Positions 1 through 21,870 of a stretch of DNA of 64,000 nt are shown piece after piece. A program made the translations under genes and the position numbers. The notes under the pieces are model-generated. The model saw only the letters and a list, made by a program, of their open reading frames with translations, had not been told where the DNA came from and did no database searches. Position 1 is the stretch's first letter. Each line of letters starts with the position of its first letter. This stretch comes from Chondrosia reniformis (lineage: Eukaryota; Porifera; Demospongiae; Chondrillida; Chondrillidae): NCBI GenBank assembly GCA_947172415.1, contig OX359190.1, positions 7,626,001-7,690,000 of the forward strand. Direction: 5' to 3'.

Positions 1-214
1 TTAATTTCATAGAGTAGAAATATAAAGTACATTTAGTATTAAATGGTGAGACATGTATATGAAGCTACTTGCTCTCACAGGAAATAAGGGATGTTTCAGA
101 AACCTTGAAGAAAATTTACTAGCTTGCCCTATATCTCTCACCACGCATCAATTTCATATAATACTAGAGTTAAATGTATATTTAGTACTCACACTCTGTA
201 TCAAATGGAGAGAG

Positions 215-3200
215 ATTCATCTAGAAACCATGTTCATTCATCTCATATTGTTCATTCATCTCATATTATCTTTAAATTTAACTTTCCTTCCTACAAAGAA
301 TGAGAAGTTAATTAGAATGCAGTACTTAATGGTCGAATTTCATTCCACTGCCCCACTTCCGCTACAAGGATATAAAATGGAAGATACATGATTTGTCTAG
401 AAACCGTGTTCATTCCTTCCACATTATCTTTAAACTTGACTTTCCTTCCTACAAAGAATGAGAAATTAATCAAAATGTGGTACTTAATGGTCGAATTTCA
501 TTCCACTGCCCCACTTCCGCTACAAGGATATAAAATGGAAGATACATGATTTGTCTAGAAACCATGTTCATTCCTCTCACATTATCTTTAAACTTGACTT
601 TTCTTCCTACAAAGAATGAGAAATTAATCAAAATGTGGTATTTAATGGTCGAATTTCATTCCACTGACCCACTTCCGCTACAAGGATATGAAATGGAAGA
701 TACATGATTTGTCTAGAAACCATGTTCATTCCTCTCACATTATCTTTAAACTTGACTTTCCTTCCTACAAAGAATGAGAAATTAATTAGAATGCAGTACT
801 TAATGGTCGAATTTCATTCCACTGCCCCACTTCCGCTACAAGGATATAAAATGGAAGATACATGATTTGTCTAGAAACCGTGTTCATTCCTCTCACATTA
901 TCTTTAAACTTGACTTTCCTTCCTACAAAGAATGAGAAATTAATTAGAATGCAGTACTTAATGGTCGAATTTCATTCCACTGCCCCACTTCCGCTACAAG
1001 GATATAAAATGGAAGATACATGATTTGTCTAGAAACCGTGTTCATTCCTTCCACATTATCTTTAAACTTATCTTTTCTTCCTACAAAGAATGAGAAATTA
1101 ATCAAAATGTGGTACTTAATGGTCGAATTTCATTCCACTGCCCCACTTCCGCTAAAAGGATATAAAATGGAAGATACATGATTTGTCTAGAAACCGTGTT
1201 CATTCCTCTCACATTATCTTTAAACTTGACTTTTCTTCCTACAAAGAATGAGAAATTAATCAAAATGTGGTATTTAATGGTCGAATTTCATTCCACTGAC
1301 CCACTTCCGCTACAAGGAGATAAAATGGAAGATACATGATTTGTCTAGAAACCATGTTCATTCCTCTCACATTATCTTTAAACATGACTTTCCTTCCTAC
1401 AAAGAATGAGAAATTAATCAAAATGTGGTATTTAATGGTCGAATTTCATTCCACTGACCCACTTCCGCTACAAGGAGATAAAATGGAAGATACATGATTT
1501 GTCTAGAAACCATGTTCATTACTCTCACATTATCTTTAAACTTGACTTTCCTTCCTACAAAGAATGAGAAATTAATTAGAATGCAGTACTTAATGGTCGA
1601 ATTTCATTCCACTGCCCCACTTCCGCTACAAGGATATAAAATGGAAGATACATGATTTGTCTAGAAACCGTGTTCATTCCTTCCACATTATCTTTAAACT
1701 TATCTTTTCTTCCTACAAAGAATGAGAAATTAATCAAAATGTGGTACTTAATGGTCGAATTTCATTCCACTGCCCCACTTCCGCTACAAGGATATAAAAT
1801 GGAAGATACATGATTTGTCTAGAAACCATGTTCATTCCTCTCACATTATCTTTAAACTTGACTTTTCTTCCTATAAAGAATGAGAAATTAATCAAAATGT
1901 GGTATTTAATGGTCGAATTTCATTCCACTGACCCACTTCCGCTACAAGGAGATAAAATGGAAGATACATGATTTGTCTAGAAACCATGTTCATTCCTCTC
2001 ACATTATCTTTAAACATGACTTTCCTTCCTACAAAGAATGAGAAATTAATTAGAATGCAGTACTTAATTGTCGAATTTCATTCCACTGCCCCACTTCCGC
2101 TACAAGGATATAAAATGGAAGATACATGATTTGTCTAGAAACCGTGTTCATTCCTTCCACATTATCTTTAAACTTATCTTTTCTTCCTACAAAGAATGAG
2201 AAATTAATTAAAATGTGGTACATAATGGTCGAATTTCATTCCATTGCCCCACTTCCGCTACAAGGATATAAAATGGAAGATACATGATTTGTCTAGAAAC
2301 CATGTTCATTCCTCTCACATTATCTTTAAACATGACTTTCCTTCCTACAAAGAATGAGAAATTAATCAAAATGTGGTATTTAATGGTCGAATTTCATTCC
2401 ACTGACCCACTTCCGCTACAAGGAGATAAAATGGAAGATACATGATTTGTCTAGAAACCATGTTCATTACTCTCACATTATCTTTAAACTTGACTTTCCT
2501 TCCTACAAAGAATGAGAAATTAATTAGAATGCAGTACTTAATGGTCGAATTTCATTGCACTCTCCCACTTCCGCTACAAGGATATAAAATGGAAGATACA
2601 TGATTTGTCTAGAAACCGTGTTCATTCCTTCCACATTATCTTTAAACTTATCTTTTCTTCCTACAAAGAATGAGAAATTAATCAAAATGTGGTACTTAAT
2701 GGTCGAATTTCATTCCACTGCCCCACTTCCGCTACAAGGATATAAAATGGAAGATACATGATTTGTCTAGAAACCATGTTCATTCCTCTCACATTATCTT
2801 TAAACTTGACTTTTCTTCCTATAAAGAATGAGAAATTAATCAAAATGTGGTATTTAATGGTCGAATTTCATTCCACTGACCCACTTCCGCTACAAGGAGA
2901 TAAAATGGAAGATACATGATTTGTCTAGAAACCATGTTCATTCCTCTCACATTATCTTTAAACATGACTTTCCTTCCTACAAAGAATGAGAAATTAATTA
3001 GAATGCAGTACTTAATTGTCGAATTTCATTCCACTGCCCCACTTCCGCTACAAGGATATAAAATGGAAGATACATGATTTGTCTAGAAACCGTGTTCATT
3101 CCTTCCACATTATCTTTAAACTTATCTTTTCTTCCTACAAAGAATGAGAAATTAATTAAAATGTGGTACATAATGGTCGAATTTCATTCCATTGCCCCAC

Positions 3201-5020
3201 TTCCGCTACAAGGATATAAAATGGAAGATACATGATTTGTCTAGAAACCATGTTCATTACACTCACATTATCTTTAAACTTAACTTTTCTTCCTACAAAG
3301 AATGAGAAATTAATCAAAATGTGGTATTTAATGGTCGAATTTCATTGCACTGTCACACTTCCGCTACAAGGAGATAAAATGGAAGATACATGATTTGTCT
3401 AGAAACCATGTTCATTCCTCTCACATTATCTTTAAACTTGACTTTTCTTCCTACAAAGAATGAGAAATTAATCAAAATGTGGTACTTAATGGTCGAATTT
3501 CATTCCACTGTCCCACTTCCGCTACAAGGATATAAAATGGAAGATACATGATTTGTCTAGAAACCATGTTCATTCCTCTCACATTATCTTTAAACTTGAC
3601 TTTTCTTCCTACAAAGAATGAGAAATTAATCAAAATGTGGTACTTAATGGTCGAATTTCATTCCACTGTCCCACTTCCGCTACAAGGATATAAAATGGAA
3701 GATACATGATTTGTCTAGAAACCGTGTTCATTCCTCTCACATTATCTTTAAACTTAACCTTTCTTCCTACAAAGAATGAGAAATTAATTAGAATGCAGTA
3801 CTTAATGGTCGAATTTCATTCCACTGCCCCACTTCCGCTACAAGGATATAAAATGGAAGATACATGATTTGTCTAGAAACCGTGTTCATTCCTTTCACAT
3901 TATCTTTAAACTTAACTTTTCTTCCTACAAACAATGAGAAATTAATTAGAATGCAGTACTTAATGGTCGAATTTCATTCCACTGCCCCACTTCCGCTACA
4001 AGGATATAAAATGGAAGATACATGATTTGTCTAGAAACCGTGTTCATTCCTTCCACATTATCTTTAAACTTAACTTTTCTTCCTACAAAGAATGAGAAAT
4101 TAATTAGAATGCAGTACTTAATGGTCGAATTTCATTGCACTCTCCCACTTCCGCTACAAGGAGATAAAATGGAAGATACATGATTTGTCTAGAAACCATG
4201 TTCATTACTCTCACATTATCTTTAAACTTAACTTTTCTTCCTACAAAGAATGAGAAATTAATCAAAATGTGGTACTTAATGGTCGAATTTCATTGCACTG
4301 TCACACTTCCGCTACAAGGAGATAAAATGGAAGATACATGATTTGTCTAGAAACCGTGTTCATTCCTTTCACATTATCTTTAAACTTAACTTTTCTTCCT
4401 ACAAACAATGAGAAATTAATTAGAATGCAGTACTTAATGGTCGAATTTCATTCCACTGCCCCACTTCCGCTACAAGGATATAAAATGGAAGATACATGAT
4501 TTGTCTAGAAACCGTGTTCATTCCTTCCACATTATCTTTAAACTTAACTTTTCTTCCTACAAAGAATGAGAAATTAATTAGAATGCAGTACTTAATGGTC
4601 GAATTTCATTGCACTCTCCCACTTCCGCTACAAGGATATAAAATGGAAGATACATGATTTGTCTAGAAACCATGTTCATTACTCTCACATTATCTTTAAA
4701 CTTAACTTTTCTTCCTACAAAGAATGAGAAATTAATCAAAATGTGGTACTTAATGGTCGAATTTCATTGCACTGTCACACTTCCGCTACAAGGAGATAAA
4801 ATGGAAGATACATGATTTGTCTAGAAACCATGTTCATTCCTCTCACATTATCTTTAAACTTAACTTTCCTTCCTACAAAGAATGAGAAATTAATCAAAAT
4901 ATGGTACTTAATGGTCGAATTTCATTCCACTGTCCCACTTCCGCTACAAGGATATAAAATGGAAGATACATGATTTGTCTAGAAACCATGTTCATTCCTC
5001 TCACATTATCTTTAAACTTA
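215..5020. repeat. 158-bp satellite array with higher-order repeats
   Basis: About 31 tandem copies of a 158-bp monomer. The word ATTTGTCTAG recurs from 391 to 4973, exactly 29 periods of 158 bp. The first copy (215-390) is degenerate, with an 18-bp internal duplication. Monomer variants differ at fixed sites (GATATAAAATGG or GAGATAAAATGG; CAAAATGTGG or TAGAATGCAG). Rare variants recur at multiples of the monomer: TACTTAATTG at 2061 and 3009 and ATGTGGTACA at 2213 and 3161 (948 bp, six monomers), and ACAATGAGAA at 3931 and 4405 (474 bp, three monomers). So blocks of six and three monomers were copied as units. No long ORF and no CENP-B box seen. Array ends near 5020, where sequence becomes unique. 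Confidence 0.95.
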
Positions 5021-5127
5021 TCCTTATACGTATTTATCTTCAATAAGGAAGAGAAGAAAACTTGGTCATTTTGAGGATCTCTACACACAGAGCATCAAGT
5101 TTTCCACCCAGATTTAGAGAAGCCAAA

Positions 5128-5806
5128 TCAGCTAGCATAATCTTCTTTAAGAATTTCAGTTACCTGTATGGAAAAGCACAATTAAGAAGTCGAAAAATAA
5201 CAAAATAACATTAAACAATGACCTATTTTCAACATTATGCATGAATACGAAAAGTTCATGGCCTTTTGTAGTTTACATGTAAAGCTGTCAACAACTCAAT
5301 GGAAGGCCAATTAATGAACGTACATGTTACCAACTAATTAAGTCTACATATAGCCATACACTAAAAGTAATTATATAATACTCACAGAGAAACTTCAAAA
5401 ACTTGATTCTGAAACCCACTGAAGGGCTACATTGCACGACATCCTATATCGTACTAACTACAGTGTATATAGTCTAATAACACAATACCAATATCTGATT
5501 GGCCTCCCGCAAGGTCGTTGAAACTGAAATAGCACGCCCTGGAGATTTTCGAGACTACAGAATGAAGCATTTGTAGAATTACTCACTGCACGCATTTGTC
5601 CAGCGATTCGCTTGCAAGAACAAGACACGCTTTGCAGTCCCAGCGTATGCAGCACTTCACTGCTGTAGAAAAAAGAAGTGCAGATACGCAAAAGCGAAAT
5701 AGATAAACTGAACAACTCACCCGCGCGCGTGCATCATTGCTTCTCGCTTCTTAGGGATTGACTCTCCTATCAAGCCACGTCGCGAACCAGCGACAACGGA
5801 AGTCAT
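5128..5806 (-). CDS. candidate small three-exon protein, unknown function (65 aa)
   Basis: Not recognised. Three exons join in frame: 5721-5806 (ATG at 5806, donor GTGAGT), 5587-5662 (acceptor TTTTTTCTACAG, donor GTGAGT) and 5128-5163 (acceptor CATACAG), giving 65 residues and a TGA stop. The product starts MTSVVAGSRRGLIGESIPKK, is basic at the N terminus, has CSC in the middle and ends ILKEDYAS. No signal peptide or membrane segment is visible. The ATG lies in a locally CpG-rich stretch (5560-5830), unlike the AT-rich surroundings, which supports a promoter and first exon. Its 3' side runs into the satellite array about 100 bp further on, so a longer ancestral gene may have been truncated. 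In exon 3 a second frame is also open (MLADLASLNLGGKLDALCVE, near 5140-5080) and could be used instead. Family unknown; the model rests on splice signals alone. Confidence 0.42.
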
Positions 5807-5809
5807 GTG

Positions 5810-6014
5810 ATTAATCTTAATTACCCGGAAATACAAATTATATTTGTATAGTTTGTAGTAGTCAAGTTGGATATAATGAAAGTTATAAAATAATTATAAT
5901 GCACAACACTAGTCTTATAAAAGTATCTGTTGCTTTGCTAAAAATGACACACGAATTAGTCTGATGATTGTAAGGATATATTGGTAACTGGTTAAGTTAA
6001 TTCTCTCAGTGTAG
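5810..6014. other. intergenic, no feature seen
   Basis: AT-rich sequence between the candidate small gene and the acyl-CoA synthetase relic. I see no ORF, repeat family or RNA gene here. Confidence 0.5.
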
Positions 6015-6133
6015 TTACTCTTCATGCATTTTATCAATGAGATCACAGTTATCTTTCTCTTCAGCTTTATAGTGGGAGTAAGCAATGGTTTATCTCCCAA
6101 AGGACTTAGGTCTTCAGGCAAAATTGTAATTTT
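6015..6133 (-). pseudogene. relic last exon of an ACSBG-type long-chain acyl-CoA synthetase
   Basis: After a strong acceptor (ten T then GTAG) the minus strand reads KITILPEDLSPLGDKPLLTP then TIKLKRK. This is the C-terminal signature of bubblegum-type acyl-CoA synthetases, where the usual pattern is ILxxDFSxxGGELxPTxKLKR followed by a KYKxxID segment. After KLKR the expected tail appears in a different frame (KDNCDLIDKMHEE, then stop), so a short non-triplet deletion seems to have removed a few residues and shifted the frame. No other exon of the enzyme (AMP-binding motif, GYGxTE) is seen upstream, where the kinase 3' end and a SINE lie. A lone decayed exon is the best reading; a genuine alternative C terminus cannot be excluded. 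Confidence 0.5.
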
Positions 6134-6227
6134 CTACAAAAAAAAAACAATATAGTCAATCATGATCAGACAAAAGTGTATGCAAAAATTGTGTATTATA
6201 TGACCCTAGAATAGCATATATACAGTA

Positions 6228-6420
6228 CGCCAAGAACTCACAAAAGATCAATTAGGACAAAGGCAAAGATTCCCGGCAGCACTGATGAAGGGTGAAATTC
6301 CAAGAAATTTTGCCTGTGCCAGTAGAAAATATGAGAGTAGAAGGAGAAACTCTTGTATATTATACTCTTCCAAACTCTCAGTAGGTTGAGTTCCCTGTAG
6401 ACCTTTACATTAAGTTAACT
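6228..6420 (-). mobile_element. tRNA-derived SINE body (hammerhead-like family), decayed
   Basis: Matches the dispersed family whose plus-strand form reads AGGATTCACAAAAGATCAA, CCCAGGATCACTGATGAAGG, ATCCAAAGCTCTC and AGTTCCCTATAGGC. Orientation is set by the tRNA-headed copies near 43.2 and 55.0 kb. This copy is diverged and its ribozyme-like core is lost. Confidence 0.7.
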
Positions 6421-7418
6421 TCTACACATGAATACATGAATCATTTAACATATATACCCTCGAGCTCCATATATATAAAGGTTTTTCCTTATATACTCAT
6501 AAGGAAAAAAAGGAAGATGATTTCTACATGCATTGTAAGCATTTTGTAACTTGTATGGCCGCACTAGTTACTTCCAAAAATAGCCTATCGTTTTAAGGGG
6601 TGTGATCATGAGTTAACTTTAATTCAGCTATATAGCAGCAAGGCCACGTTAAATTAGTATTATAGCAGCCATTTCATGCTTCGATTTGAAGGCATGCAGC
6701 CAAAATGCATATGGAAACTGGAATGGCTAATTATATAAAACACTCTAGATATGTGATCAAAGCTGACAACTAAGAGCTACGTATATCTATAGGCTGCAAT
6801 TATAATATATACACTACTGTGCTTAGCTATAGTTTGGATTGAGTTTTTAACTAGTAGTTACACTTGCATATTCATACAAATGTCAGAATCAATCACAGTT
6901 CATATCAATTATCAATCTTCAAATTTATTTTACATAATTTAAACAAAACATCCACTTTAGTATGTTTCATAGAATATAAATACAACTATTCATATTGAAC
7001 AAGTTAATAATTAAAAGTTATGTAGAAACATTTTTGGGGGTTGGCATAGCAACAAAGGGCGAAGCACCAAAGCAGTCTCGTTCTCTCACTTCTGGCTGCC
7101 ATGTTGATGTGGATCTTTGATCTGTACGTGGAGTAGAAGACGGATGTACGTACATATAAATAGTGCATAAATAAATTACAACCAATATCCGTACATGTAT
7201 ATTAGTCCTATATTAGAAATGTGATAAAAGGTGTTCTTTTTAAATCAAAATGCAATTAAGCATTTTGAGACCATGTAAAAGAAGCATTGCTATGTTAAGA
7301 TAACCAGACTATAGGCTATACTGAGAATGGCATAGTCATTACAACACTCCATATGACAAAAAGTGTCAAAAAACTCTTTCTTCTAAATTTTGACTGAAGC
7401 CTTTGGAGGATATGAACA
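6421..7418. other. 3' flank of the kinase gene, no further gene seen
   Basis: AT-rich DNA downstream of the kinase stop, probably holding its 3' UTR. No ORF with recognisable homology, no RNA gene and no clear repeat apart from short TACGTA words. Confidence 0.5.
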
Positions 7419-17111
<9,693 letters not shown>

Positions 17112-17739
17112 TTCTGGTGACAACGCTAATAAACTCAAAAAGAACGCAAACATTTATAAGGGAAAAAGAGGATGTGGTTGAACTAAAAAGGAAGTTGTCT
17201 GCTTTTTCCGGATATGTTATCGAATTTTGTTTCACCCAGTCTAAACTTTCGTTTTTATATTTAATTCATTAACATTGTATTGAAGTGTACTGCAGTGGTC
17301 TTGTTGAGACTGTATAAAAAGCTGTGTAGTTTCTGAGAACAAGCTTCATTATCAACAGTATACATGTATATATCCTTCCCTAATAATTGAAAATGGAATG
17401 ATAGGGAGTTGTATATACAGTTCCTGCAGTGGTTCAAGCGAATTAATTTACAATGTTCAGTCTTCATGGCCATTATTATATATATTTGATGGAATCATGA
17501 CTTTGTCAAATGTTACAATTTAAGGGAAGCTTTTTAAATAACCAGTAAATGGTTTCTGAATCATGAACTGGTGCTTTGATTTCTTTTGTTAAAATAATAT
17601 AGTTGTACTATATAGGATAGAATTATTTATTGTGCAGCTGCATATGTATGGACCTTTATTAATTTAATTGGTATGGATCTAAGACTATAGAATGTCTAGA
17701 GAATTTTTAATTATCCAAAGGTATTATGCTCTTCCAGAA

Positions 17740-17905
17740 ACCTTAGCTGAGTTCCCTAAAACCTGTACAAGTAGACTATCTTTTGGAATGGCAAAGGGAG
17801 AGATTTTGGTTTTTATTAACTAGACTTTAATTTGGTTCCCTCCATTAGCTCTTTATGCACCTCAGGGGAGAAGAGTGGATGGGGTAAGTCCAGTGTCATG
17901 AAATG
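17740..17905. repeat. dispersed repeat, copy 1
   Basis: Shares TTTGGTTCC, CCATTAGCTC, CTCAGGGGA and GAGTGG in the same order with 24180-24300. Non-coding; class unknown. Confidence 0.5.
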
Positions 17906-18284
17906 ATTCAAGGCATTAAAATAGGCTTTAGATTCCTAGTTTTCATAATTAATTAAGTGGTCCTATAGGTCACATGTACTCAAACAAAAGAGTGCATGTG
18001 GACTTTTGGCACTTAAGGTACAAAGTACATAATAATATATATTATTGTTATTATTAAATAGCTAGCTCATTGTTACATATACATATAGTCCCATTAAACC
18101 ATAAACTCAATGTTGACTGCTGCACTGATAGGGAGGGATGCAATTATTATTTATAATTATTATTATTATTATTATTATTAGCAGTCAAAACCTGTGGCAC
18201 AATCGGTCCAGAGTCTTTGTGCTTCCTCAGAGATGTCTGAAGTCAGTCACAGGAGAGCCCAACTCCTAGTCAATCAAATCTTGC

Positions 18285-18560
18285 AGTTCACATTAAGTAG
18301 ATCATGATCAGCTGGGCAATCCCACGGTCTTCACACGCTAAGTCTGTGATTGCATGTATATGAAACTGAATGTCATCAGTTAAGGATGCAAAATTGGGAA
18401 ACCCTTCTTCAACAATAGTCAAAAGATGTCGTCTTTCCAGCTCCCATGTAGGACACCGTAACAACCAGTAATTGCAGTCTTCTACTTCCTCATTCGTCCT
18501 ACACTCTCTATACAATCTGGATTTATTGCTAACAGGAAGTCGTTCACAGTGTCACTGACT
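18285..18560 (-). mobile_element. LINE-type reverse transcriptase C-terminal remnant
   Basis: The minus strand encodes LYRECRTNEEVEDCNYWLLR followed by CPTWELERRHLLTI, then a hydrophobic tail. The C-x-N-E-E-V-E-D-x-x-Y-x-L-L-x-C-P pattern matches the zinc-knuckle-like end of non-LTR reverse transcriptases (usually TEExxxHxLxxCP). Only this end is present; the catalytic domain is not seen nearby. An isolated, 5'-truncated fragment is typical for LINEs. Confidence 0.5.
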
Positions 18561-18767
18561 TGGTTGGTTACCGTTGCATGTGGGCTTCTAATACAGGCTA
18601 TACTCCGTCATTACCATGCATGCTAAGCTAGCTAGCTATAGGCAAGGAAATTATGTTGCAAGTCAAGCCTTCAATCAGAATTACTGCTTTATACTAGCTG
18701 GTGAACATTGTGAGGGCTCCTGGTATGCTGGGTTGCGCAAGAAGCAGGCGGGGCAGCAAAAATGGAC

Positions 18768-18930
18768 GTTTCCGAAAATAACGCTACTTAACTCACAGAG
18801 AACGCAACCGAAAACAAGGGAAAAGAAGAGGAATATGGCTGACTGAACGAGGAAGTTGGCTACTTTTAAACCGAAATACTGACGAAAACCTGCCCGCCAT
18901 AGTTACACCAACTTAGAGATGTAAGTAAGA
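18768..18930 (+). promoter_or_regulatory. probable GBF1 promoter / first-exon region
   Basis: A short CpG-containing stretch upstream of GBF1. Its left part resembles the DNA just upstream of the kinase ATG (shared blocks TAACGCTA, CTCA, GAACGCAA, AAGGGAAAA, AGGAAGTTG). It ends at a donor-like GATGTAAGTAAG near 18920, which could close a non-coding or mostly non-coding first exon. Function inferred from position and sequence resemblance only. Confidence 0.4.
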
Positions 18931-19529
18931 TTACACCTATCAATATGAGAGTTCTTTGGTAATTTTGTAGCGGCGTCGTAATCTTTCCAATTTATATTGT
19001 TTTCTTTACTATTTCCACCATTAAACTCTTTGTCTAGTATTTAATATACTTTGTTATCAGTATATGGTTTCAGAAATGTTCTACAAGTGAACTATCAGTG
19101 TATGCTTGTGAAATGATTCAGCGTAAGAACTACCCAACATGGAATTGTTATTCTCATTCCAAAATCTCATTAACACTGGCATTCACTGATCTGTAGTGGT
19201 TTTCCTACTTTCCCTCTACAAAGGCGTAGTGACAGTCACTGCTTATTACCTTAATATTCCCTACGAATACCATAGCCTTCCGGTGTCACATGTGATACTC
19301 TTACCAGTTTCTCTCCACCTTAAGAACATCTATACTTTTACTTGGAAATAGATGGCATTTTTAATGTAATTTACTTGAACAGACAGTACTCCATAAGCCA
19401 TATTGTTTTAATCTCTTGAGGTGATTCTGTAAAGAATATCAACTGGCCTCCTGTGTCTGTATTTGAATGTGATTGTTGTGAAGTTAAAACTAGTATTTAC
19501 AAAGCTATAATCACAGGAATACGTACATT

Positions 19530-19605
19530 AGGTCAGACCAGCCTAGTGACTGAGGTCTTATATAGCCTGGGGAACTGAAGTCCTATGAAATGTGGCAACC
19601 AGTGA
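19530..19605 (-). repeat. fragment of the retrozyme-like repeat (R family)
   Basis: Reads GACCAGCCTAGTGACTGAGG and GGCAACCAGTGAATCC, the terminal part of the R family described at 35925 and 37613. The ribozyme end is absent. Confidence 0.55.
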
Positions 19606-20247
19606 ATCCTGTCTAGTAGTGAACGGATTCTATATTTTAGTAATTGCAACTTGTTGGATTGTATACTGCTTATAGCTAGGCAGTTGTTAGTGTAACAAAA
19701 AACATATATATATTTCAAAATTGAAACATTTAAATCATAAAGCACTTATGTGGCTTTGTGTAGTAAGTGAGTATATTTGCTGAATGCAGTTGATTGTTAA
19801 TTTACTTATAAAATGTCTTTAAAATGGTTTACCTTTAGTCTTTTGAGCACCTTGAGCATCCACCATCTAAAAGATAAGTAGTTAGAAGAAATTCTTTTCA
19901 TCTCATTTATAAAACATTTTTATAAAAAGGGCTTTACCAATGTTACACTACTGTATCATGACAGGATTTCTTATTCTTCATAGTTGCTGTCATTAGCACC
20001 TTGATATTCAGAGACACTTCAATGAAAGCTATCTATGTCATTCAAGGAGAGGTTTCCCTTCTCCTGAGTGTCCTCAGGAAAACCACAAAATGGGCAAGTC
20101 ATGCAAGAATGGTAAGTGACTAGTATTAGGATATTACACAATATACCTATTGTGGAATGCATGGCATGCTTATGTACATACGTAGTTCTCTTACTTTCAT
20201 TTGTAAGCACATCAGCTCCTAAAGACTATAGAGCTCTTTTGAGATAC

Positions 20248-20275
20248 ATAATAATAATAATAATAATGATGATTG
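20248..20275 (+). repeat. (ATA)n microsatellite
   Basis: Short ATAATAATA tract; a similar ATT tract lies at 18158-18180. Confidence 0.8.
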
Positions 20276-21870
20276 TTTATTATTGTGACATGCTATACTA
20301 AACTGAAATCAGTAAAGACAGCCCAACCACAAGGGTTTACAAGTCACACTAAAAGACATAATATTGACTGCAACTGGATAAATTGGAGAGGAGGGGGGGA
20401 GTGAATTGTATACATTTGCATATACATACACTTCTAATGAGTTTGAAATTGTCAAATTCCTTTTTCACTATCAATACCCTGTATGTACGTACATCTTTAA
20501 ATTAGACATATGTAACAACCAACTCGATAAATAATTTACAAATAATGATGTCTGTAGTGTGTATTAGCTTAAATAGATGTCAAACGCACTTTTAACCTTT
20601 CTTATTTCATATTTAACTATCCTATGAGATACCCTACTTTAAAGTACATACTTTGGATATTTCTGGAAACAAAGCATCTTTGGATAAAGACTATAAGTAA
20701 TGCATTATCGGGAATAAGCAAGTTAAGTTTCAATCTACTGTAAATCTACTTGGGAAAATGAGTTACATATAATATAAGATGATTCTTGGCTACCATTTTC
20801 TAAAAGGGAGTTACTACCTGCTGAGATATGATGTCTCTCTATGAAGTTATTTCAGCATGGAACATTTCATATTTTGAATTTTAGAATAAAAAAACAGGTG
20901 TTTATATAGGAATGCTACAAGTCAACCATGAGGAACAGGTTTTATTACATCAGCACTCAAATGGAATCTTAACCTTATTTGTGTGCAAATTGTTTTTCTT
21001 TCAAGCCTTATAATTGCATTTTTGAACAAAACTTCTTTCTCTAAAATGAGAAATGGTTTCAAAAGTGAATTGCTCTATATTATCATTACAGTGCCTAATA
21101 TTTTGTATTAAAGAGGAAAGCTGTGTAAAGACTCTAATGAATAGGGATGAATCTATAGAAAAGTGCATGTGTCTTTTGGATGGTACATCTTTGTACTCCA
21201 TTTGGGTGTAAATTTATTGGTTCTATCCAAAAGTTAAGTTTGATGCGGTAGAAGGGATTCTAATTTTCAGTTTATTAAAGCTCTCATAATTTTATACTTT
21301 TGTTATGTTAGTACATTTCCCATTAGTTTCAAGGTCACTTTGACATTAACAGTCAAAGCTAGAGGTTAAATAACTTAGATATGTATAGTGTTGACCCAGG
21401 AACCCTATATAGGATGCTTGGAACAAACCCTATACAGTGAAAACACAAACACACTTTACACACTTGCTTTAAGTGAACAAAATTGGAAAACAGAGTCCCT
21501 ATAATACAAAAGCTACTGTTTAACACGAATATGTTCTGTTAACGCGAATAGAATTTGTCGACCGATTAACTATCGATTTAACCTACGTACGAGTTAGTAT
21601 AATATGAAAATGAAGAAGAACACATCACCTTGATAATCATATAGTCCATTTACCACACATGTTGCCAGCTTAACCTTGTTTGTTTCTTATCTTTTGGATG
21701 GTATGTATCTTTTGACTCTTTGAGTGTCTAAAAATGCTGTTATTGTTTAAATCTTTGGACAAACCTTCTGACCTTCTTATGGTCTTTATCAGTTGTACCT
21801 TCCAAAAGATAAGTTCAATGTAGTGAGAAGGAATCCTAATTTTATTTCATTTCCTTCCCTTCCGCCCCAG

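Larger units (their letters stand above)
18931..21786. other. GBF1 5' intron or intergenic DNA with PLE-end-like fragments
   Basis: No convincing exon found. Words such as CCAAAAGATAAG and AGAAGGAATCCTAATTTT occur near 19855, 21215 and 21800. They resemble the terminal sequence of the PLE at the right edge (near 62810-62845, minus). The missing first coding exon of GBF1 must lie here or further upstream. Confidence 0.5.

Noticed and set aside
215-5020. CRISPR-like array
   Set aside because: Units are contiguous 158-bp satellite monomers without unique spacers, in an intron-bearing animal genome.
21793-21870. Upstream extension of GBF1 exon 2 (DKFNVVRRNPNF)
   Set aside because: The DNA resembles PLE-end sequence repeated nearby, and a good acceptor (TTCCGCCCCAG) directly precedes the conserved EEEHDPL block.
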